Positions 1 through 12,236 of a DNA stretch of 64,000 bases are shown here, piece after piece. The DNA is from Osedax fenrisi (taxonomy: Eukaryota; Annelida; Polychaeta; Sabellida; Siboglinidae): contig OZ025243.1 in assembly GCA_964019155.1 (NCBI GenBank), positions 83,281,263 to 83,345,262 of the forward strand, given 5' to 3'. The translations under genes and the position numbers were made by a program. The notes below the pieces were generated by a model. The model saw nothing but the letters and a program-made list of their open reading frames with translations. It searched no databases and was not told where the DNA came from. Numbering within the stretch: position 1 is the stretch's first letter; every line of letters starts with the position of its first letter.

Positions 1-134
1 TATCTAAACTTGTTGGCCAGCTTCTAGTCCGACAAATTGAATAAATAAGATGCAGAAGTTAGAAGTTAGTATACACATATAAATAGCATAGTGTCATGAT
101 AATTGATTTATTAATATACAATTTATAATTTCAG

Positions 135-324
135 AATAATTAAGATCATCAGTAGTTTTCTTCCTTCTTGGCTAGATGAATATCTTCATGAATATGTTCA
201 AGATCATCTCCATTACCGTCCTAGACGTCCTCCGTATGCTATCCGGGATCGCCTCCGGTATCTTATTCGTGAATGCCATGTATCTAAACTTGTTGGCCAG
301 CTTCTAGTCCGACAAATTGAATAG
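135..324 (+). CDS. Terminal exon, protein not recognised
   Basis: The exon follows the acceptor ATTTCAG at 128-134. It begins with one base of a split codon and reads 62 codons to TAG at 322-324. The peptide is rich in Arg, His, Tyr and Leu (for example LPSWLDEYLHEY and YRPRRPPYAIRDRLRYLIR). It contains a Cys-His pair and ends VRQIE. Its codon composition is much less AT-rich than the surroundings, as for a conserved gene. I do not recognise the family. It could be the last exon of a host gene whose upstream exons lie left of the window, or the end of a mobile-element gene. The previous copy ends at 42-44 (TAA) with the same last residues. Confidence 0.5.
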
Positions 325-414
325 TCAAGATGCAGAAGTTAGAAGTTAGTATACACATATAAATATTATAATGTCATGATAATTGATTTATTAATATACA
401 ATTTATAATTTCAG

Positions 415-518
415 GATAATTAAGATCATCAGTAGTTATCTTCCTGCTTGGCTAGATGAATATCTTCATGAATATGTTCAAGATCATCTCCATTACCGCC
501 CTAGACGTCCTCCGTATG

Positions 519-522
<4 letters not shown>
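415..522 (+). pseudogene. Second exon copy truncated by (TA)n
   Basis: It has the same acceptor and frame as the exon at 135-324, and the reading frame is open. A Phe is replaced by Tyr and a Ser by Ala. The copy is cut after PPYA, where a TA microsatellite starts, so its last third and stop codon are missing. Confidence 0.7.
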
Positions 523-552
<30 letters not shown>

Positions 553-619
553 TTATATAACTATATATATAGTACGTGCAATGCATACGTCGTGTATGTG
601 TGTGTAATTATATAAAATC

Positions 620-646
<27 letters not shown>
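521..646. repeat. TA microsatellites with short spacer
   Basis: Two (TA)n tracts (about 519-548 and 618-646) flank about 70 bp of non-coding sequence containing a TG-rich patch. They terminate the exon array. Confidence 0.8.
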
Positions 647-652
<6 letters not shown>

Positions 653-836
653 GTACCGGCCTTTGTCTAATTTTAATCCCCTGATGACTTAGATTAATAT
701 ACACTATGATGCAATATAGTACACATGTTAACTATTGTTATGTTGATATAATTACATTAGTATATATTTAGTAATAGGGTGTACATGATATACCTAAGTG
801 TATATAAATTCGCATATATGTAAGTTATAGTATAAA

Positions 837-950
837 ATGACGACCTTGCCATTACCAATGATGCCCTCATCTTCACCCATGATTCCTGTAATAGTCACAC
901 CTCTACCTAAAACCACCATTGGTTCAACATACACCTATATTCAGTTGTAA
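837..950 (+). CDS. Small Ser/Thr/Pro-rich ORF, doubtful
   Basis: There are 37 codons from ATG to TAA, rich in Pro, Ser, Thr and Met (starts MTTLPLPMMPSSSPMIP). No splice signals or known motif are evident. The composition resembles the S/T/P-rich repeat ORF at 47955-48403, so it may be a fragment of the same kind of element, but I could not align the two convincingly. Confidence 0.2.
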   Translation: MTTLPLPMMPSSSPMIPVIVTPLPKTTIGSTYTYIQL

Positions 951-967
951 ATTACCAACTTGTTACA

Positions 968-1130
968 GTATACACATATACATATGATTGTGTCATCATA
1001 ATTGATTTATATTAATATACAATTTATAATTTCAGAATAAACAAGATGATCTTCCTGCTTGGCTATGGTGAATATATCCATGAATATTTTAAAGATCATC
1101 TCTAGGATCCGGTATCGTCTTCGTGAATTT
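968..1130 (+). pseudogene. Decayed fourth copy of the exon unit
   Basis: The intron-like segment (GTATACACATAT then AATTTATAATTTCAG) and recognisable pieces of the exon (CTTCCTGCTTGGCTA, AAAGATCATCTC, CGTCTTCGTGAAT) are present. Insertions, deletions and a stop remove the frame. Confidence 0.65.
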
Positions 1131-1221
1131 CGTATATTTATATAAATATCTGGAATTATACACTGTGATATTTAATGAACAGAAACCTCTATATTCGCAT
1201 ACTATATACTATATATGTATA

Positions 1222-1690
1222 TTATAATCATATGTGATCATATATATACATACTTGTATTATTATCATTATAAATATACCCTTGCATTCCCAGTTTATTA
1301 TTATATATATTATTCACGTGATATATCATATCCGTATTTTGTGTATTGTTCCTGTAATAAATGAATGAATTGTTTTACGTTTCTTTTTTACTGTGTATGG
1401 GTAAAAATATACATTCCACTAGGTGTTTATTTATGGGTAAAAATATACGTTCCACTAGTTGTTTATTAAGGGTAAAAATATACGTTCCACTAGGTGTTTA
1501 ATCATGGGTAAAAATATACGTTCCACTAGGTGTTTATTTATGGGTAAAATAATACGTTCCACTATTGATTTTGTATATGTAAAAGGAAACCGTTTATCTG
1601 CTCACAAACTAGCTATGATTCGACAATATACTGGAACATATTATTTGATCTATAATGTTACGTTGCGGCAACTAGTTTCTGGTATATATA
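1222..1690 (-). repeat. Dispersed repeat shared with 35085-35465 (putative LTR piece)
   Basis: About 450 bp align in the same orientation with 35085-35465, including ATTTTGTGTATTGTTCCTG, the GGGTAAAAATATACGTTCC repeats and a block around AAAAGGAAA(C/T)CGTTTAT. The second copy lies directly beyond the C-terminal end of a minus-strand Ty3/Gypsy integrase, which suggests 3' LTR or untranslated sequence. I place it on the minus strand by that reasoning only. This copy ends in a TA tract at 1682-1742. Confidence 0.55.
1399..1577. repeat. 36-bp minisatellite, five units
   Basis: Units begin GGGTAAAAATATACGTTCC at 1399, 1435, 1470, 1506 and 1542, with 35-36-bp spacing and CACTAGGTGTTTA inside. The copy at 35267-35330 has only about two units, so unit number varies between copies. 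There is no spacer diversity, so it is not a CRISPR array. Confidence 0.85.
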
Positions 1691-1704
1691 TATATATAGT
1701 TTCT

Positions 1705-1747
<43 letters not shown>

Positions 1748-2868
1748 ATCAGAGTTTGGGCATTGTCCTGGATGTACGAAAAAGCAGAGCTTATCAAGTC
1801 GTTCACCCATTGTAATTGTGGGGGGAAAAATTATGTATAAAATTAAAATAATATTAAATAAAATATTAGATTATAATATAAATTTCTATCCAGGATATCA
1901 GTAAAAAAATAGTCATAACAAAATCTACCTAGAATACTTTATATCGATTGCCAATGAAAGTCGATAAAGGTGTATCAACTTGGAGGATTTGGGGTTTCTA
2001 TATCCAATGCCTTAAGGAACTCACTTTCGCCAAGAGTAAGAGCACTGGCAACAATTGCCCCCACACAATAATTGCATCCTCATCCCCGACACGAACCATT
2101 ACCATTACCATTACAAAGTACTCGAGAATATCTTATATTTAATATTTAATATTTAAAATAAAAATTGACTTCCTGAATAGAAAATAATACTGAATGTTAA
2201 ATAAAATTTAAATAAAATTGAATATGTAAGTAATAACAAATATGTACAATTAAAAACGTAATACAAAATATAAATAAAAATAAAATAAAATTGCAAAAAA
2301 ACCCCACAATCATTCTCATCATGTATTTAAAATAAATAATTGAATAATATGTACCTACAAAAATATAAACCAATAAAACACTAATATTAATATTGTATAA
2401 TAAATTATAAAAATATATTAAAAAAAACTATAACTAAAAGCTATAAAAGCTATAAAATAAAATATATAAAATAAATACTGATAATATAAGGTAGCAAATA
2501 AATTAATTAATATATCACATAATACAATAATTAAAAATAGGATATAAAAATATAAATAAAATTAATATAAATATATATATATATTTAGGGTGTCGATATT
2601 CGGAACAGTGCACATCATATTGATACTCCTGTTATATCATAGTTAAACAAACTAAATAAATTATAAAGTAGCTATTATATGTATATAACTACTTAATACA
2701 TATAATTAAAATTTGGAAATATTTAATTGAGAAATAATAAAGTTATGGTAATTTATTGTTAGGGTGTCGGTATTCGAGTACTCTCACCTATGTGTCTCCT
2801 GTATTAGTTTTTATAAACCATAATATTAGTAGTATTATTATAATTCGTATTATTACATTTGGTTATAG
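1690..2868. other. AT-rich stretch without recognisable gene
   Basis: It contains a TA microsatellite (1682-1742), a short GC-richer patch (about 1745-1820) and a 64-codon open frame (1948-2142) with no recognised motif. Two similar GC-richer islands start AGGGTGTCGATATTCGG (2588) and AGGGTGTCGGTATTCGAG (2761). The last two resemble the terminal motif of the TIR element at 5393-5965 and may be element ends. Confidence 0.5.
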
Positions 2869-2994
2869 GCAAACTTAATTCTATCTGTGTATCTGAAATG
2901 ACAAAACATAAGTGCAAATGTAAAAGAGGCTATACCGGATTGCAGTGTGAAACTAATATTAATGAATGTAGTAGTAATCCTTGCATTAATAATG
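2869..2994 (+). CDS. EGF-domain exon 1 of secreted or membrane protein
   Basis: This is a 126-nt phase 1-1 exon between acceptor GGTTATAG (2861-2868) and donor GTTAGT. It encodes the second half of one EGF domain (ICVSEM, then KCKC, GYTGLQC) and the first half of the next (INECSSNPCINNG). The motif N-x-N-E-C marks a calcium-binding EGF. The reading frame joins exactly to the exon at 4102: the split codon gives Gly and the sequence continues ICEDQ. Such arrays occur in Notch-like, fibrillin-like and fibropellin-like extracellular proteins and fold through three disulphides. Upstream exons must lie outside the window or be unrecognised. The symmetric phase and six-Cys spacing make this a firm call, but the protein's identity is unknown. 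Confidence 0.88.
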
Positions 2995-4101
2995 GTTAGT
3001 AATCAACGTGTATATTGATATTCTAATGGTAAAGTTAAACATATCGATATAAGATAATTATTGATATAATCATAATGCAGTGGCTGATTAAAGACCCGCA
3101 TGCATTTAGTATAATATAATATAACATTATATATTATTATAGAATAGTTATAACTATTCTATTGATCGTTACAACTTATTGATATAAGGAAAATAACATC
3201 TTCTATTTTATAAAATATAACATTTATATTATTTTAAATAATATAATTAAATTATATATACATATAAAATAGGTTCTTGGATTATAATATTATTTATCTT
3301 ATTCTAAATCTGGAAATTTTGTATCTTAATTTTTGTATGTATTAATAATATTATAAATATTATACATGTTGTCTAATATAATATAATGTAGAATTACTAT
3401 CGATAGACAATATACTGATTATTATTGAGTTGTAGGTAATAATAATTATTTTAAAATCAAAAAATATAATTATTAAATTATAAAATATGATTAACAAATT
3501 AAATAAATATTCTGTATTATTTTCGCTGACATATTATTTATCATAACTTTATATATAGAAATTATAAATGATACTAACTAATTATATTATAAAAGTTGTT
3601 TTTTTAAAAAGTAAATCATTATTTAAATTATGCATAATATAAGAATAATTGTATATTAATTAATTAAAAATAAAAATAACAATTAATATATAAACTCAAA
3701 AACAGATTTAATAACATACATGTTTAATCAAATGTTATAACATAGAATTAGATAAATTATATAGATAATTGAAAATTAGCAGTAAATAGAATAAATGTTA
3801 TTATTACACATATTTACTAATATACGATGCGATATATCCTGTTATTTTGTATAATTATATACTAACAATCAATTATAATATAATTAGGTAATATATAATA
3901 CAATTTACGCCAGAATTAACAAATTTATTTAATTTTAATATTTACTTATATGTATTTAAAATAAAGCTATTTATTATTTATAATGTATTATTATAAGTAT
4001 ATTTAAGTGTACTTAAAAATAGAATACACTCCATTATTAATTATAAGTTAAGAATTACTAAGCATATGCAGTTAAACAATATTGTATCATCAACTTTGTA
4101 G
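2995..4101 (+). other. Intron of the EGF gene, nothing distinctive
   Basis: About 1.1 kb of A+T-rich DNA with GT..AG ends. I see no element or ORF in it. Confidence 0.7.
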
Positions 4102-4269
4102 GTATATGTGAGGACCAAGTATACAGGTACTTTTGCAATTGTACCTCTTCCTGGAAAGGATCCAGATGCCATTATCATAAGAGAGGTTGTGAACTAGGTA
4201 ATAACTGTTCATCTAATTCGATTTGTAACTCTTTACATAATTATAAGTATCGGTGCATTTGCAAGAAAG
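4102..4269 (+). CDS. EGF-domain exon 2
   Basis: This is a 168-nt phase 1-1 exon following acceptor TTTGTAG and ending at donor GTAACT. It supplies Cys3 to Cys6 of the EGF begun in the previous exon (ICEDQVYRYFCNC, then WKGSRC). It then gives Cys1-Cys5 of another EGF (GCELGNNCSSNSIC, then YRCICKKG), whose sixth Cys comes from the exon at 9266 (GYYGELC). An alternative donor exists inside the exon (CTAG/GTAATA, about 4198), but the longer form keeps the six-Cys pattern and the frame. No stop codon interrupts it. Confidence 0.87.
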
Positions 4270-5392
4270 GTAACTATAAATTACATATATTTAATATATA
4301 AACTTATTAATTAAATATAAACTGTAGATATGTATATTTTAGAGAGGTCCAGAATATAAAAGATATACATCAAATTATATTCATAAATGTATGTAGGGGT
4401 AACTAATATATTTCCTATAGCTATATTTAAAAATAATATACTCTCTTATTCAGTTTTAAAATAATACATTTTTCTAGATGAGTATGGTGTAGTATAAATC
4501 ACATACGTCTCTATTGATCTGATATGCCATTTAACATAGAATATAATGTTATACTATACAAAAGTATTGAATATTACTCTATAATGTTATGTGAATGCAA
4601 TTGGAAATAAGTATATCTTGAGTATACATTTTAAATTAGTTTTTCTCAAAATAATGTACAATACAAACTAAATTTAAGTTATTTCAACTTTAATTAATTT
4701 AATAAATTATAAACCCAATTAGAAAATTATGTTTATTTTGCTGTTATTATAATAGCAGGATAATAACAGCATAATATTCTTTTAAAATTAATAGCATCAT
4801 AATATTAGCATAATTGCAGCATAATAGCAGCATAACAGCAGCATAATAGCATGCCAAATTAATAGCAGCATAATATACATTTAATAGCAGCATAATAGCA
4901 CAATGTAAACATTTGAGGCTCTAGCATATGCTGTTATGCTGCTATTATGCTGCTCTTACTGTTTGCTGGGCATAACTATAATTGTTCTCTCAATAACCAT
5001 CGTTTGTAGTTATTAATATTGTCCAATTTCATCTGTGACCCCCTTATAGCTGATATTCAGTTTTCTTATTATACATCATACATCAAGTATTTTTTATTAC
5101 TTATATTTCTTTGTTTAATGGCGGCTCCCGGGGCGGATTTCGTTTTTTATATAGTTTATATTTGTTGTTAAGCGCATATTTATACATATTTAGTTGATTT
5201 GATTAGGGTTTATACCTCCAGGACTATGCCATGTATATATTCTAAAATTTTATGAGGGCCGAATGTATTTGCTGCAATTAAGTTGTTATATATTGATATT
5301 TCTAAAAGTTGATTTCATCTTTCATTTGTTTACTCATTGAAATAGTCCGACCCAGTTAGGCCGAGAATCATTTCATATCTTTGCATTCCAAT
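4270..5392 (+). other. Start of the 5-kb EGF intron 2
   Basis: It contains AT-rich DNA, the GCATAATAGCAG repeat cluster (4728-4968) and a less AT-rich patch (about 5120-5390). On the minus strand that patch gives short open stretches such as ANTFGPHKILEYIHG. It may be retroelement-derived, but no motif settles it. Confidence 0.5.
4728..4968. repeat. GCATAATAGCAG-rich palindromic repeat cluster
   Basis: Many direct and inverted copies of GCATAATAGCAG / CTGCTATTATGC lie within 240 bp. The segment CACAATGTAAACATTTGAGGCT (4903-4924) is the reverse complement of one at about 53060-53085, apart from one base. That second copy also borders a CTGCTATTATGC cluster, so both belong to one dispersed family. 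Confidence 0.7.
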
Positions 5393-5965
5393 TGGGGAAA
5401 ATGTACATAATACGGACACTATCTGTATCTCAGAAACCATAAATCCTTTAAAAAATTTTCTTATCGAATACAATATTAAAAATTATATAAATAAACTAAA
5501 AAAGTATTTTTTATTTTTTAATTATTCAAAATATTGCTGATATATCCAATAAACTGATTTTTTATTACGTTTTTAAATGTATGCAAACAAAATTCAACTT
5601 AAAACATTCTTAAGAATATACACATGTAAAATATAACACAATATTATTAAAAATATATATATATATAAAATTTTATTTATATAATTTCTATATTTGTTAT
5701 CAAATATTTATTAAGATATAAGCATATATCTAGAGGTCATGTAAGTTCCTAATAAGGATTCTCTAGATATCTTAATACGGACACCCTATAACCAATCAGC
5801 GCGCATTGCATGATCTATTTTGATTTTCATTAAAATCGCGTGCATTATAATATTAATAACACCAATAAAGCTACATTTAAAATTTGTATTATTTATATAC
5901 TTAAATTGTATTACTAATTAAAATAAAATGTATTGTTAAAGTGTCCGTATTAGGTTACTTTCCCC
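5393..5965. mobile_element. MITE-like element with about 27-bp terminal inverted repeats
   Basis: The left end GGGGAAAATGTACATAATAC, followed by GGACACT, matches the reverse complement of the right end (GGGGAAAGTAACCTAATAC, then GGACACT) with about four differences. An internal copy of TAATACGGACACC lies at about 5765. No ORF is present. I could not identify a clean target-site duplication, so the superfamily is open. Confidence 0.6.
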
Positions 5966-7549
5966 TACCCTGAATCACTAATATATCTTTTTTATGTATT
6001 ATTGAAATTAATTTCTCAAATTAGATAGGTTATAATAAATAAGAGTAAACAATTATTTATATGATGACAAATATATTGTTGTTATTAATATGTAATAAAT
6101 CATTTTAATATTTTAGTTTTAAATTATAGTTGATATCAATATATTGATATGGATAGTAACAATTAATTAAAATATCATGTTATTTTTTAACGATGAAACA
6201 TTTTTTGCTATAAAATCTCCTTAAACATAAATCTATTTTAGTGATTTCGATACTACTTATAAGAGCGAGACGGATTAATATTAATTATTATTAATTAAAT
6301 TGAGTTGATAGGGAGTATTGTATTTTATAATCGCAAAATAGTGACTGTATAATTTATTATAACTAATCGTAATGTTAATAATATAATTTAAAAAATATAA
6401 ACGTATAAAATGGATTTATTTTATATACTCTTCTATATAAATAAATAAATTAATCAGATTTATTATTTCATGTTGTAAAGCATAGTGGAGAAGTTAATAA
6501 ACAAATGATTTTGTTTTTTTTTGCGAAAACTTCCTCAATCATCATATTCTTGATAAGTTAGATTATCATATAGTATATTAAAAAAATGTAAATATAAATA
6601 ATTAAAATATCAAGACAACAATATTTATCAATAAGTCAAGTTAAAAATAAATTATGTAAATTTATATAAAAAACCATAGAAACGAATTGAATTATTTATG
6701 CCAGGCTATAAAAGGAATATAATTACTAAACAAACACAAATAAAAAAATAAAACTAAAATAAACAAGGTTAATTTTTAATAAATAATACACGTAAAAAAG
6801 AATAAAATTAGATTGAAACCAATTGTTTAAGGGTGGAGAATACTTATTTGAAATGTACAGGATTTTTTGTAAATACTTATCACATTTAATTGTATATTTC
6901 GATATCGTATACAAATATTTTACTAAACAAATTTATATTTTTACATTAAGCATAGATTATAGATATATTCCATATAATTAATAAACTAATCACTTATATG
7001 TATACCAAGATATCATTGGTTGAATAGAGACGCTTCCAAACAGAAAATATAGACATTTTCTTATATTACATTTATATATATATATATAAATGTAATACTT
7101 ATATATATTATAATATTGTGATTATTTGTTTTAAAAACTTTGAATGTCATTTTCTCAAGTTTCTACTTTTTCACTTAGTAACCTCATGTAAATGCCTACT
7201 ACTTTTTTAATTTTTATTATTTGTATCTGAAATTTATACTATAAATATAAAACATTTACATCTATAGGAATCCTGTTGGATTTATTATTATATTTTATAT
7301 TAATTTAATAAATGATGATAAACTTGCATTTTAATGAAAAAAATTAAAAATAAATATTTAATTAATTCAGACTATTTTTTGTACAATATTTAAATTAAGT
7401 ACATTCATATAAAGACAGATCCTTTATGAAGAAGGAAAGTATCTGTTGAATACAAAAAATAAAATTATGTAATTATCTCGATAAGTTATTTATCTTTAGA
7501 ATTTGTATATAGAGCTAAATTATCATTGAGTAGATGAATACGCCTCCCC
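5966..7549 (+). other. AT-rich intronic DNA
   Basis: I see no gene here. A 62-codon Phe/Tyr/Ile-rich frame on the minus strand (6726-6914) looks like chance in AT-rich DNA. A hairpin with 10-bp arms (one mismatch) around 7407-7436 may belong to the 3' region of the LINE at 7550-8710. Confidence 0.5.
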
Positions 7550-8710
7550 CTTAATTTATTTCATATTTTAATAAAATATGTTTTTTTAATATTTTGTGAA
7601 AGTTTTTTATATACATTTGTGTAAATAATAATTTATTTAGACATAAACTATTCCATGATTTAGGGCCTTGAAAAGATAATGATTTATGATGACGGCTTTT
7701 TTTAATGTAATTTAAATTGTGAAAAGTATTTTTGTATAAATTGTAATATCTAGGAAATAATAATTATATTCTGCTTGGGCATTTCTTTAAATGTATATTG
7801 TTCATGAATAACATATTTTTATAAGTTATTAAATCTTTACATTTTAATATATTAGAACATACAAATAAATTGTTAGTATTTGTCAGACTAAAAATATTAT
7901 TGACAATTTTAAAGATATTTTTATTTACAATTCGAATAGCTTTTTTTTGTAGAGTTGAAATACATTAGAAGTTATTAAATTATTTCTATAAATTTCTAAA
8001 CAAAACATGATATGAGGCAAAAACAAAGAATTATAGAGTATCTTTAAAATAAATATATATGTAAATAGCTCAGCTTTCTTAATATATATATATAACATGT
8101 GATAACTTACATTTTATTTATTAATAATTACACGGTTGAGTATATCACATTAATAATTATGCCTATTAATACATTTATAACATATGTTCTTTAAAATATA
8201 AATATTATCTAAAAAAACTCTAATAAAAGTATAACTAGAAACTAAGCATATTTAAGTAAATATTAATCGATATACTATTAATAATATTTGCATATTTATA
8301 AGGTAATACTTTTGATTTATCAATTTAATATTAGTATATTATTAGTGAACCATTCATGTAAATTTAAAATTACCAAATATAAACTTTTGTATATAGTCTT
8401 ATTACTTTGTTCACTAATGATAACCGATGTATCGTTTATAAATTATTTATTTAACATTTAATATTTTTAAATTATATATGGCCATATGAATATCATTTAT
8501 ATATAAAATAAATAATAAGGGAGCCAAAAGGTGATACTTCGGTGACACATTGATGATACTTTTTCAAGAAAGTTCGTTATCTATTCTAGTTGATAAAATT
8601 CTATATTGAAGATAGCTCTTAATTAAGCGATTAGTACAGCACCTAAAACCATAATATTTTAATTTGTTTAATAACATCTTATTGTCTATAAGATCGAATG
8701 CGGATTATAT
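7550..8710 (-). pseudogene. Decayed LINE reverse transcriptase, 5'-truncated
   Basis: Read on the minus strand with frameshifts and stops, the order is AFDLIDNKMLLNKLKYYGF (palm motif), LAPLLFILYINDI (after the lost GVPQG), INDTSVIIS (from the YADD box), LHEWFTNNILILN and LYNSLFLPHIMFCLEIYR. These are followed by the C-terminal signature LQKKAIRIVNKN and FQGPKSWNSLCLN. This is the normal RT-to-C-terminus order of a CR1/Jockey-type element. The 5' end stops at a (TA)n tract (8709-8755), so the endonuclease is missing. It sits in an EGF-gene intron in antisense orientation and is certainly dead. Confidence 0.8.
8121..8176. repeat. 56-bp segment repeated at 10266-10321
   Basis: The segment around ACGGTTGAGTATATCACATT is almost identical at both places and is flanked by different sequence. 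It is a fragment of a dispersed repeat. Confidence 0.7.
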
Positions 8711-8712
8711 AG

Positions 8713-8756
<44 letters not shown>

Positions 8757-9265
8757 ATATATTTATTTACATTTATTAAATGTTTGTTATAATTAATAAA
8801 CTATAAACCATGTAATAGAACAGCATTAATCATACTTTTTATAATTATTGTCGAACGTTTAATAATTATACTGTGAACACATTTAAATATCCACTGAAAT
8901 TTATTTGTCCAATTGGATTAATATAACAAATATATAATTATATTTATATTTATAATGTTTATTAAAATACAATATTATATTTTTATTAATATCTTTAAAT
9001 AAACAATTATAAAATAAACTACATACATTATTAATGATTATATATATATATATATGTTTGTTTTTAGTGTTTTTTTTTAATTAGCATGTAATACTATTAA
9101 ATATGTATAATATAATAATATACATACGAATAATTTAAGTAATAATTAATAATAAATATATAAGTATAAGTATTTATATATTAAACTTAACAATTATCGA
9201 TAATCAATTATTATTAAATACTATTAATTACATACATATTAGTTACATAATGCCACGTAATGCAG

Positions 9266-9418
9266 GATATTACGGCGAGTTATGTAATTACAATCATATT
9301 TGTACCAACAACCACACTTGTAAGAATGGGGCAACCTGCTATCAACTAAAAGATCAACATCACTACTGCTCGTGCCACATAGGAATTTATACCGGTATTT
9401 ATTGCGAACGGGAACTAG
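9266..9418 (+). CDS. EGF-domain exon 3
   Basis: This is a 153-nt phase 1-1 exon between acceptor AATGCAG and donor GTCAGT. The first codons close the EGF started in exon 2 (GYYGELC). A linker with two Cys (CNYNHIC) and one complete EGF (CTNNHTCKNGATC, HHYCSCHIG, YTGIYC) follow, ending EREL. The spacing C-x4-C-K-N-G-A-T-C is canonical. The frame continues into the exon at 12237. The flanking introns contain transposons, but the exon itself has no stop and a less AT-rich composition. Confidence 0.88.
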
Positions 9419-9648
9419 GTCAGTAAGGGCGTAACGTATAATGCATTATTCCTAGTCATTATGAATCACACTTATAATGTTTTCTTGATAGTATTATAGA
9501 ATTGTATTCTATTTCTAATATTATTAAATGAAATTATGAATCTATGTATTTATTTATAATATTTATCAATGTTAATATATATATATATCATAACTTGGAA
9601 TGGTTTACAAATAAAAATAAAAATATTATAATTGAATTTGTTGACCTA

Positions 9649-10250
9649 TTATTAATTGTTACATTGAGCCATTTTCTAAATACGAAATTATAAATACAAA
9701 CTAACAATAATTATTGAGAAGTAAGATAAGTTAACAAAATAAATAAAATATTAAAATTAAAGTATTAAAAACGATATAAATTCTCGATACTCTATTCTCT
9801 ACTTCTCGATAAACCCATATTAGCATTTCCTCGGCGCAGAAGAATATATGATTTTTATAAAAACCAGTTTATGAATTTATCTCTACTCTCCATATTCTTA
9901 TAAGGATATACATTAGAAATATGGCCAATACTTTTAGTAATTTAATAATCAATTCTTAATTAATTGTTACATTGAGCCATTTTCTAAATACGAATTTATA
10001 AATACAAACTAACAATAATTATTGAGAAGTACGAAAAGTTAACAAAATAAATAAAATATTAAAATTAAAGTATTAAAAACGATATAAATTCTCGATACTT
10101 TATTCTCTACTTCTCGATAAACCCATATTAGCATTTCCTCGGCGCAGAAGAATATATGATTTTTATAAAAACCAGTTTATGAATTTATCTCTACTCTCCA
10201 TATTCTTATAAGGATACACATTAGAAATATGGCCAATACTTTTCTAAAGA
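9649..10250. repeat. 308-bp tandem duplication
   Basis: The segment beginning TTGTTACATTGAGCC at about 9655 is repeated from about 9963 with a handful of differences. It runs through ATTTCCTCGGCGCAGAAG to ATATGGCCAATAC. The high identity points to a recent event inside the intron. Confidence 0.85.
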
Positions 10251-10259
10251 CGGGGAAGA

Positions 10260-11186
10260 TCTGCTGAAATAATTATACGGTTGAGTATATCACATTAATA
10301 ATTATGCCTATTAATACATTTACTTCCAGCGCCACAAATTAGATGATTTACATAAATATCCAGAATATGGACATATCCATTGAAATATGGACATATAAGG
10401 TATAATTTATAGAGAGATAAGCTTGAGGTTTATTTTTTATAATAAATACAAAATTTGTATAATAAGGATGAAAGCAATGTATATTTTGATGGAGAAGTTC
10501 AGGAATGTTTCAAGATAACAATATAGTAAGCCATGTATGTTTTCTATCACCTATGTTCTTCAAAATCAGGTATGAAAAATTAAATAATTTAAGAAATGTC
10601 TATGGAGACTGCTAAATCTAATATTTATAGGCGGAAGAATATATATGAGAAGTTTGATATCATTCTGAACTATTGGCGATTGTTATCGAAAGACAACTAA
10701 TATTATACAGTTATATATCAATAGATAATTAAATATCAAATACAATTCTACTAGGAACTATGTATGGCATATGACTAATAGGATGACTACTAAGTAGCAA
10801 GATAATTTGATATTATCTATCAGTCTAAACATTAGTGAAGAAATACGAGAATAATTGGAGATAAATTGTGAAGAAATCAAATAGACCCCTACGGAATCAA
10901 CATAATATAGGATATGTTAAAAGCATAACATATGTATTTACAACAATATACATACAGTGGGATTACAATGATTCCATTGCAGTATTTGAGTTTGCAAGTA
11001 ACCATACACTTGAATGATCATTAGATAGAGAAAGTGACAAATCTGTATATAGAATAATGGAGTATTTCAAACATTATTTACATAAGATACAACTTTTGTA
11101 ATCGGATCTATTAAATCACCAATAAGGTTTGTAGGATTGACAATTTTCATCAACATATTTTCTTAAAGAATTTACATATGTAGTAT

Positions 11187-11221
<35 letters not shown>

Positions 11222-11540
11222 CAAGTAGAAACGTGCTTAGAGCATAATAAATACCAACCCATGATTGGAAGTTAGGTCTCAATATAGGTTAACTTTAGCA
11301 ATTTAACATAATTATTTACTTTAACATTCGTCTGCTTACTGATGTAGTGTTGAGTAAGAATTGATTAATTGGATAATTGAATTCCTTCTATACGATGCGA
11401 TTTAAAATAGATTATATCCGAATATAACGCTTCAAAATGTCCCCACTAAATTAACATTTGATATTTATATTTAAAGACCTATAGTTTGAGAAACTTTATG
11501 ATTAATGTCATAATTAAAGTGTACCTCCTTTAAATTCCCT
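10260..11540 (+). other. Intronic stretch of less AT-rich, unclassified DNA
   Basis: Between about 10330 and 11400 the composition is visibly less AT-rich than the neighbours. Translations give open runs such as SMETAKSNIYRRKN in one frame, with frequent stops. It may be a decayed mobile-element gene. No motif identifies it. A TA tract lies at 11189-11218. Confidence 0.4.

Positions 11541-12236
<696 letters not shown>

Larger units (their letters stand above)
1..522 (+). repeat. 280-bp tandem repeat carrying a terminal exon
   Basis: Three successive copies of one unit are present: the end of a copy (1-44), a complete copy (about 45-324) and a copy cut off by a TA microsatellite (about 325-522). 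Each unit holds about 90 bp of AT-rich intron-like DNA ending in a TTTCAG acceptor, then a GC-richer exon ending in TAA or TAG. Copies differ by only a few bases, so the array is young or homogenised. A fourth, decayed copy lies at about 968-1130. Confidence 0.85.

Noticed and set aside
1399..1577. Regular 36-bp repeats that could suggest a CRISPR array
   Set aside because: The repeats are contiguous without unique spacers, and the DNA is eukaryotic. The 84/62-bp array at 24907-25300 was rejected for the same reason.
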